Assembly: GCA_002424645.1 (NCBI GenBank)
Contig: DIKU01000153.1
Location: forward strand, 1-5,842
Length of the DNA stretch: 5,842 bases
Direction of reading: 5' to 3'
Source of the DNA: Pelobacter sp. UBA5610
GTDB lineage: Bacteria > Desulfobacterota > Desulfuromonadia > Desulfuromonadales > Syntrophotaleaceae
The stretch's first letter is position 1. Each line of letters opens with the position of its first letter. Below the pieces are notes generated by a model, which saw only the letters and a program-made list of their open reading frames with translations, searched no databases and had not been told where the DNA came from. This document shows, in pieces, positions 1-3,500 of this stretch. The position numbers and the translations under genes were made by a program.

Positions 1-399
1 CTGGAAGATATCGACATCTCCGGCGCCAAAGGTGTGCTGGTTAATATCACGGCATCCTCAAGCATGACCATGGAAGAGTTCGATGAAGCGTCGAGCATCA
101 TTCATGACAAGGTTCATGAGGATGCAAATATCATCATGGGTATCGTTATCAACGACGATATGGGCGACCGCATCAAGATTACCGCCATTGCTACCGGTTT
201 TGGTGATTCTTTTGAAAAGGGGCGTCGCAACGTCGAAGAATTGCGTACCCGCGCGGGGTCCGGTCTGGACAAGGTTGATCGCGACCTTCCGACCTTTATT
301 CGTGAGCGTCAAAAAGACGCCCCCCTGGCTTTCCGCACGCCTCTGGGTGAAGAACATGAATATGATATCCCCACCTTCATGCGTAAAAGGGTTGACTGA
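1..399 (+). CDS. ftsZ: Cell division protein FtsZ, C-terminal part (5' truncated by window)
   Basis: FtsZ is the tubulin-like GTPase that polymerises into the Z ring at midcell and recruits the division machinery. The reading frame is open from base 1, and 132 residues are visible before a TGA stop. The start LEDIDISGAKGVLVNITA matches the start of the FtsZ C-terminal (tubulin_C-like) domain, and IKITAIATGFGD (residues 58-69) matches its end. The GTP-binding N-terminal domain lies outside the window. A short charged linker follows (about 70-92), and the protein ends in the conserved peptide DIPTFMRKRVD (122-132). In other bacteria this peptide binds FtsA, ZipA and other partners. An oddity is a second, similar motif, DLPTFIRERQ, at residues 95-104. 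A strong terminator follows, so ftsZ is probably the last gene of its transcript, as is common at the end of the dcw cluster. The identification is very secure. Confidence 0.97.
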   Translation: MEDIDISGAKGVLVNITASSSMTMEEFDEASSIIHDKVHEDANIIMGIVINDDMGDRIKITAIATGFGDSFEKGRRNVEELRTRAGSGLDKVDRDLPTFIRERQKDAPLAFRTPLGEEHEYDIPTFMRKRVD

Positions 400-629
400 G
401 AACTGCCCCTGATCAGTTGACAGTCCGATGGGCTGGCCCGGTAGGGAATAAAGTTCTCCGCTTTTTCCCATCTCAACGGCTGTGCTGTTTGGTTAATCGG
501 GTTTTCCGATTGATCGGGGATACTGTTCTCTAAAATTCAGACTTTGCATGACTCCCTGAGCGAGGGAACCGTTTATCGGTTCCCTCGCTTTTTAGTTTGT
601 CGTAGGCGTGGGGCAAGGGATTTTCAGAG
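400..629. other. Convergent intergenic region, non-coding
   Basis: This 230-base stretch separates the ftsZ stop from the stop of the convergent diguanylate cyclase gene. I see no credible gene in it. It holds a strong terminator (listed separately) and, upstream of that, three weaker potential hairpins: 401-405 with 414-418 (5 bp), 444-453 with 461-469 (9 bp with one bulged T), and 495-500 with 506-511 (6 bp, loop GTTTT). None of the weaker hairpins is followed by a T tract, so they are not obvious terminators. They could be mRNA 3'-end structure or chance. Confidence 0.7.
559..593 (+). terminator. Intrinsic (rho-independent) terminator of ftsZ
   Basis: A near-perfect inverted repeat pairs 559-571 with 577-589, giving a 13-bp GC-rich stem with core GCGAGGGAACC / GGTTCCCTCGC and a loop of about 5 bases. 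It is followed directly by TTTTT at 589-593. The T run lies on the + strand side only, so it terminates transcription coming from ftsZ. On the - strand the same hairpin forms but is followed by CAGGGAGTC rather than a U tract, so it is not a standard terminator for the opposing operon. No other terminator for that operon was found. Confidence 0.92.
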
Positions 630-2009
630 TTATATAAAGGAGGCGGGGGAATGAAAGCAGAAGCCGTTGCGGCCTTTATCTTTTGCCTCATACATGGCCG
701 TGTCGGCGGCATGCAGCAGTTCTTCTGCGGTTTGCCCATCGTCGGGGTAAAGAGCGATGCCGGCACTCGTATAGACAGACATGTTTTGGCCGTTCAACTC
801 TACGGGTAAGGAAGTTTTGCAGATGATCTTTTCGACCATGGCGGCAATGTTTGAAGGTTCAGAAATATCGTCGACAAGGATCGCGAATTCATCTCCCCCG
901 AATCGGGCGACAATATCCTCGGTGCGTACACAATCCTTGAGGCGCTGAGCAAAGAGTTTCAGGACGTCATCACCTGCCAGGTGGCCAAGTTGATCGTTGA
1001 TATCCTTGAATTTGTCCATGTCGAGAAAAATAATCCCGAACATCTTATTATGGCGTCGGGCCTTGGACAACGCTTCCTTGAGAGAATTTATGAACAGCAT
1101 GCGGTTAGCCAGACCGGTCAGGGAATCGAAGCTGGCCAGGCGTATGAGGGCCTGTTCCGCCTGTTTACGCACGGTGATGTCCTGAATTACCATGACTCCG
1201 CCTTGCAGTCCCATCTCAGGATCATAAGGCGCCACGGTATACTGGGCGGGAAAGGATGAACCATCCAGTTTCCAGAGGATGGTATCGTCATTGCGGAGCT
1301 GGTTGCAGGAATGGCAGGCTTTAAAAATCTCCCCGGTTTGCCATTCGTTCAGGGACGTATTGCCGTATCCGAATAGATACATGAGAGGATGTCCCTGCAG
1401 CTTGCCGCCGTCCGCCGCAAGGATCGTTTCGGCCATGGGGTTGGCGAAGGTAATGGTGCCGCAGGCATCGAAGCCCAGTATCCCTTCTCCTGCGCAATCC
1501 ACAAGCAATCGGTGTTTGTGATTCAGCTCGGAAAGAATCAGCAGCGCGTGTTCGAGTTCCAGCGTTTTGCGATTGAGTTCGAGGAAAACTTTGACTTTTG
1601 TCAGCAGGGTATCGGGATCCAGTGGTTTGGAGAGGTAGTCGACAGCGCCGGCTTCATAACCCTTGGCGATGTAGCGTTCTTCTTTGCTCATGGCCGTAAT
1701 GAAAATGATGGGGATGGAGCGGGTGTCCGGATGGCCGTGAAGAAATTCCGCCACTTCGAATCCGTTCATGCCAGGCATCTGCACATCGAGCAAAATCAGG
1801 GCGAACTGGTGCCGCAACGTCAGGGATAAGGCGTCCGTGCCACAGGTGGCGGAGAATAATTCGGCATCGAGTGATCGCAACAGTCGTTGCAGGGCATGCA
1901 GATTTTCCTGACGGTCATCGACCAGCAGGATCTTCGGTTTGGGTATAGCATGCAGCTCGAACGAACTCTGGTATTTGTTTACTTGATGTTTAAGAAGATG
2001 CTGGTTCAT
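630..2009 (-). CDS. Response regulator diguanylate cyclase (REC-PAS-GGDEF)
   Basis: A predicted cytoplasmic enzyme of 459 residues that makes c-di-GMP from two GTP and is controlled by phosphorylation. The receiver domain spans about 24-142, with the acidic pair DD at 31-32, phospho-acceptor D75 in LLDVQMPG, T105 and K128 (SKP), all intact. A helical linker leads to a PAS domain (about 165-282) that carries a CxxC (C232, C235). The GGDEF domain spans about 288-455. Its active site RFGGDEF (369-375) is complete, and an intact inhibitory site RTED lies five residues before GGDEF, so product inhibition by c-di-GMP is expected. The start is ATG at 2009, with GGGAG 5 bases upstream, overlapping the end of cheB by 20 bases. 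A TTG at 2033 would add 8 residues but has no well-placed ribosome site. As the only DNA-independent output enzyme in the operon, it is the likely effector of the kinase (inference). Confidence 0.95.
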   Translation of the reverse strand: MNQHLLKHQVNKYQSSFELHAIPKPKILLVDDRQENLHALQRLLRSLDAELFSATCGTDALSLTLRHQFALILLDVQMPGMNGFEVAEFLHGHPDTRSIPIIFITAMSKEERYIAKGYEAGAVDYLSKPLDPDTLLTKVKVFLELNRKTLELEHALLILSELNHKHRLLVDCAGEGILGFDACGTITFANPMAETILAADGGKLQGHPLMYLFGYGNTSLNEWQTGEIFKACHSCNQLRNDDTILWKLDGSSFPAQYTVAPYDPEMGLQGGVMVIQDITVRKQAEQALIRLASFDSLTGLANRMLFINSLKEALSKARRHNKMFGIIFLDMDKFKDINDQLGHLAGDDVLKLFAQRLKDCVRTEDIVARFGGDEFAILVDDISEPSNIAAMVEKIICKTSLPVELNGQNMSVYTSAGIALYPDDGQTAEELLHAADTAMYEAKDKGRNGFCFHSPASFI

Positions 2010-2598
2010 GGGTGCTCCCGTGCAAGCCGGCAAGATAGGGGCCGATTTCTTCCAAAGGTAATATATGATCGACGCTCACCGCACGCAGGGTTGCAGCAGG
2101 CATGGTGGCGACTTCGGCAGTTGCGGGATCCTGCACAATGACCACCCCGCCGAGCTCCTTGACGCGCATTGCGCCATGGCTGCCGTCGCTGTTGGCGCCG
2201 GTCAGAACAACCGCAATCAGGTTTTCACGAAAAATATCCGCTGCGCTTTCAAACAAGACATCGATGGCCGGGCGAGCGTAATGTACCGGTGGATCGATGG
2301 ATAATGCCAGGGTTTCGGCATTTTCGACCAGTAAATGATAGTCGGCCGGAGCCAGGTAAACGCATCCGGCATGAAGTGGTTCATTTATGCTCGCTTCCTT
2401 GACGGCGATGGCGCATTTGCCATTTAAATAATCGGCAAGAAAGCCATGGCCCACAGCAGCGCGGTGTTGCACGACCATTACCGGCAGGGAAAAGTCGGCA
2501 GGCAAATGCGGAAGAATCTGCTGCAGCGCATGCAGTCCGCCCGCCGAAACTCCCATGACAATGGCTCTGATAGTACGCGGGTTCGTTTTTGAGTCCAT
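1990..2598 (-). CDS. cheB: CheB-type protein-glutamate methylesterase, stand-alone catalytic domain
   Basis: The CheB family hydrolyses glutamyl methyl esters (and deamidates glutamines) on chemoreceptor-type coiled coils, opposing CheR. The 202 residues are almost entirely the catalytic domain. The catalytic triad is visible as S18 in GVSAGG, H45 in VVQHRA and D138 in TGANSDGSHGA, with spacing like that of enteric CheB. The N-terminal receiver domain of classical CheB (about 350 residues in total) is absent, so this protein cannot be switched on by its own phosphorylation. The start ATG at 2598 is well fixed. AGAGG lies 8 bases upstream, and the frame meets a stop codon (TAA at 2617-2619) seven codons upstream with no other start between. 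The gene follows cheR after 71 bases and overlaps the next gene. The family call is very secure, but the substrate is unknown. Confidence 0.95.
   Translation of the reverse strand: MDSKTNPRTIRAIVMGVSAGGLHALQQILPHLPADFSLPVMVVQHRAAVGHGFLADYLNGKCAIAVKEASINEPLHAGCVYLAPADYHLLVENAETLALSIDPPVHYARPAIDVLFESAADIFRENLIAVVLTGANSDGSHGAMRVKELGGVVIVQDPATAEVATMPAATLRAVSVDHILPLEEIGPYLAGLHGSTHEPASS
2015..2019 (-). promoter_or_regulatory. Ribosome binding site of the diguanylate cyclase gene
   Basis: GGGAG on the - strand lies 5 bases before the ATG at 2009 and inside the last codons of cheB. It decides the start in favour of 2009 over the TTG at 2033. The nearest purine-rich stretch to that TTG, GGAAG, is about 15 bases away. 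The 20-base overlap suggests translational coupling to cheB. Confidence 0.6.
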
Positions 2599-2606
2599 GC
2601 GGGATG

Positions 2607-2611
2607 CCTCT
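2607..2611 (-). promoter_or_regulatory. Ribosome binding site of cheB
   Basis: AGAGG on the - strand lies 8 bases before the cheB ATG at 2598. It is weaker than the GGGGGAGGAG found further upstream in the same gap, which serves a different ATG. Confidence 0.5.
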
Positions 2612-2620
2612 GGGTTTTAG

Positions 2621-2644
2621 TTATTCCTTGAGGCGGCTGCACAT
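2621..2644 (-). other. Possible 7-codon leader ORF in the cheR-cheB gap
   Basis: ATG at 2644 opens the reading frame MCSRLKE and ends at TAA (2621-2623). It is not in frame with cheB. What makes it more than chance is the Shine-Dalgarno sequence: AGGGGGAGGAG at 2653-2663, ending 8 bases before the ATG, is the strongest and best placed in the window. It may be translated and affect cheB expression, or be a relic. No function can be assigned. Confidence 0.3.
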
Positions 2645-2663
2645 TGGTTGTGCTCCTCCCCCT
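2639..2663 (-). promoter_or_regulatory. Strong Shine-Dalgarno with small inverted repeat between cheR and cheB
   Basis: On the - strand, AGGGGGAGGAG (2663-2653) is followed by the inverted repeat GCACA-ACCAA-TGTGC (2653-2639), a 5-bp stem whose loop and right arm contain the ATG at 2644. If it forms, the hairpin would modulate ribosome access to the mini-ORF start. The site sits just after the cheR stop and could also help ribosomes stay on the message through the only real gap in the operon. Confidence 0.4.
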
Positions 2664-2669
2664 GGACTC

Positions 2670-3500
2670 CTAGCGTTTGCGATAGATGCGTTGCTCGCGG
2701 TCGATAACTTCAAAATCTGCGGCGACGGAAGAAAACTCCAGGGTTTCCTTATTTCCAAGACATAAAAAACCGAGATGGCACAGGCTGTCGCGAAACAACT
2801 CCAGCACCCGGTTCTGAAGAACTTTGTCGAAATAGATCAGCACGTTGCGACAGACGATGAGATTCATGTCGCCAAACACCCCGTCCGTCACCAGGTTGTG
2901 GGTGGCAAAGGTTACCCGTTTGCGCAACTCCGGTTTGAGCATGACCGATCGATAGCGGGCCATGCTGTAGTCGGAAAAAGACGCCATGCCACCGGATTGG
3001 CGGTAGTTGCGTGCGAACTTCTCCACTCTGTCCAAGGGATAAATGCCTTCCCGGGCGGTCGCCAGTGCCTGGCTGTTGAAATCCGTGGCATATAGCCGCG
3101 AGCGTTCATAAAGTCCCTCTTCGGTGAGCAGGATGGCCATGGAGTACAATTCTTCTCCCGTGGCGCAACCGGCATGCCACACCTTGAGATAGGGCCAGGT
3201 GCGCAGTTGCGGGACCACCTTGCTGCGCAGTTCTCTGAAAAAATCCGGGTCACGAAACATTTCGGTCACGACCACCGACATGTCGCGCAACAGCAGGTCA
3301 ACGAAGTCCCTGTCGCGCAGCAATATCGGTACCATGTCGGACAGATGAACCAACCCTGCGGCCTGGCAACGTTTTTCCAGACGTCTCTTCAGGGTTGCCC
3401 GGGTATAGTGTCTAAAGTCGTAACCGTAGCGGCGCAGCAGCGCTTCCAGGACGAGGTCGATTTCAAGATCCTCAAGGTCTGGTTCAGACATGTTGATCAC
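2670..3500 (-). CDS. cheR: CheR-type protein-glutamate O-methyltransferase
   Basis: CheR transfers a methyl group from S-adenosylmethionine to glutamate side chains of receptor coiled coils. The 276 residues are a typical full length. An all-helical N-terminal CheR domain (about 12-72) is followed by T79 and FR (82-83) in TEMFRDPDFF, the SAM-binding loop VWHAGCATGEE (107-117), the ribose-contacting D140 in YATDFN, and the conserved LIVCRNVLIYFD (214-225). The segment of about 168-186 (SGGMASFSDYSMARYR) replaces the GTG-type loop by which enteric CheR docks on receptor C-terminal pentapeptides. In my memory this form is typical of CheR proteins encoded beside hybrid kinases. The start chosen is GTG at 3500, which overlaps the kinase stop by 4 bases (GTGA) with AGGG 9 bases upstream. 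ATG at 3491 is the alternative, three codons shorter and without a well-spaced ribosome site. Confidence 0.95.
   Translation of the reverse strand: MINMSEPDLEDLEIDLVLEALLRRYGYDFRHYTRATLKRRLEKRCQAAGLVHLSDMVPILLRDRDFVDLLLRDMSVVVTEMFRDPDFFRELRSKVVPQLRTWPYLKVWHAGCATGEELYSMAILLTEEGLYERSRLYATDFNSQALATAREGIYPLDRVEKFARNYRQSGGMASFSDYSMARYRSVMLKPELRKRVTFATHNLVTDGVFGDMNLIVCRNVLIYFDKVLQNRVLELFRDSLCHLGFLCLGNKETLEFSSVAADFEVIDREQRIYRKR

Noticed and set aside
58..471. - strand open frame of 137 codons across the ftsZ 3' end
   Set aside because: It is antisense to an unmistakable FtsZ C-terminus and shows no family features.
510..536. Promoter-like TTGATC / TAAAAT on the + strand after ftsZ
   Set aside because: The spacer is only 15 bases, the match is modest, and transcription would run straight into the terminator at 559 with no gene to express.
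1389..1829. + strand open frame of 146 codons opposite the REC and PAS parts of the diguanylate cyclase
   Set aside because: The opposite strand encodes a complete REC domain with all key residues; this frame has no recognisable domain and is a shadow.
2010..2033. TTG at 2033 as the start of the diguanylate cyclase
   Set aside because: It has no well-spaced Shine-Dalgarno, whereas ATG at 2009 has GGGAG 5 bases upstream. The extra 8 residues add nothing to the REC domain.
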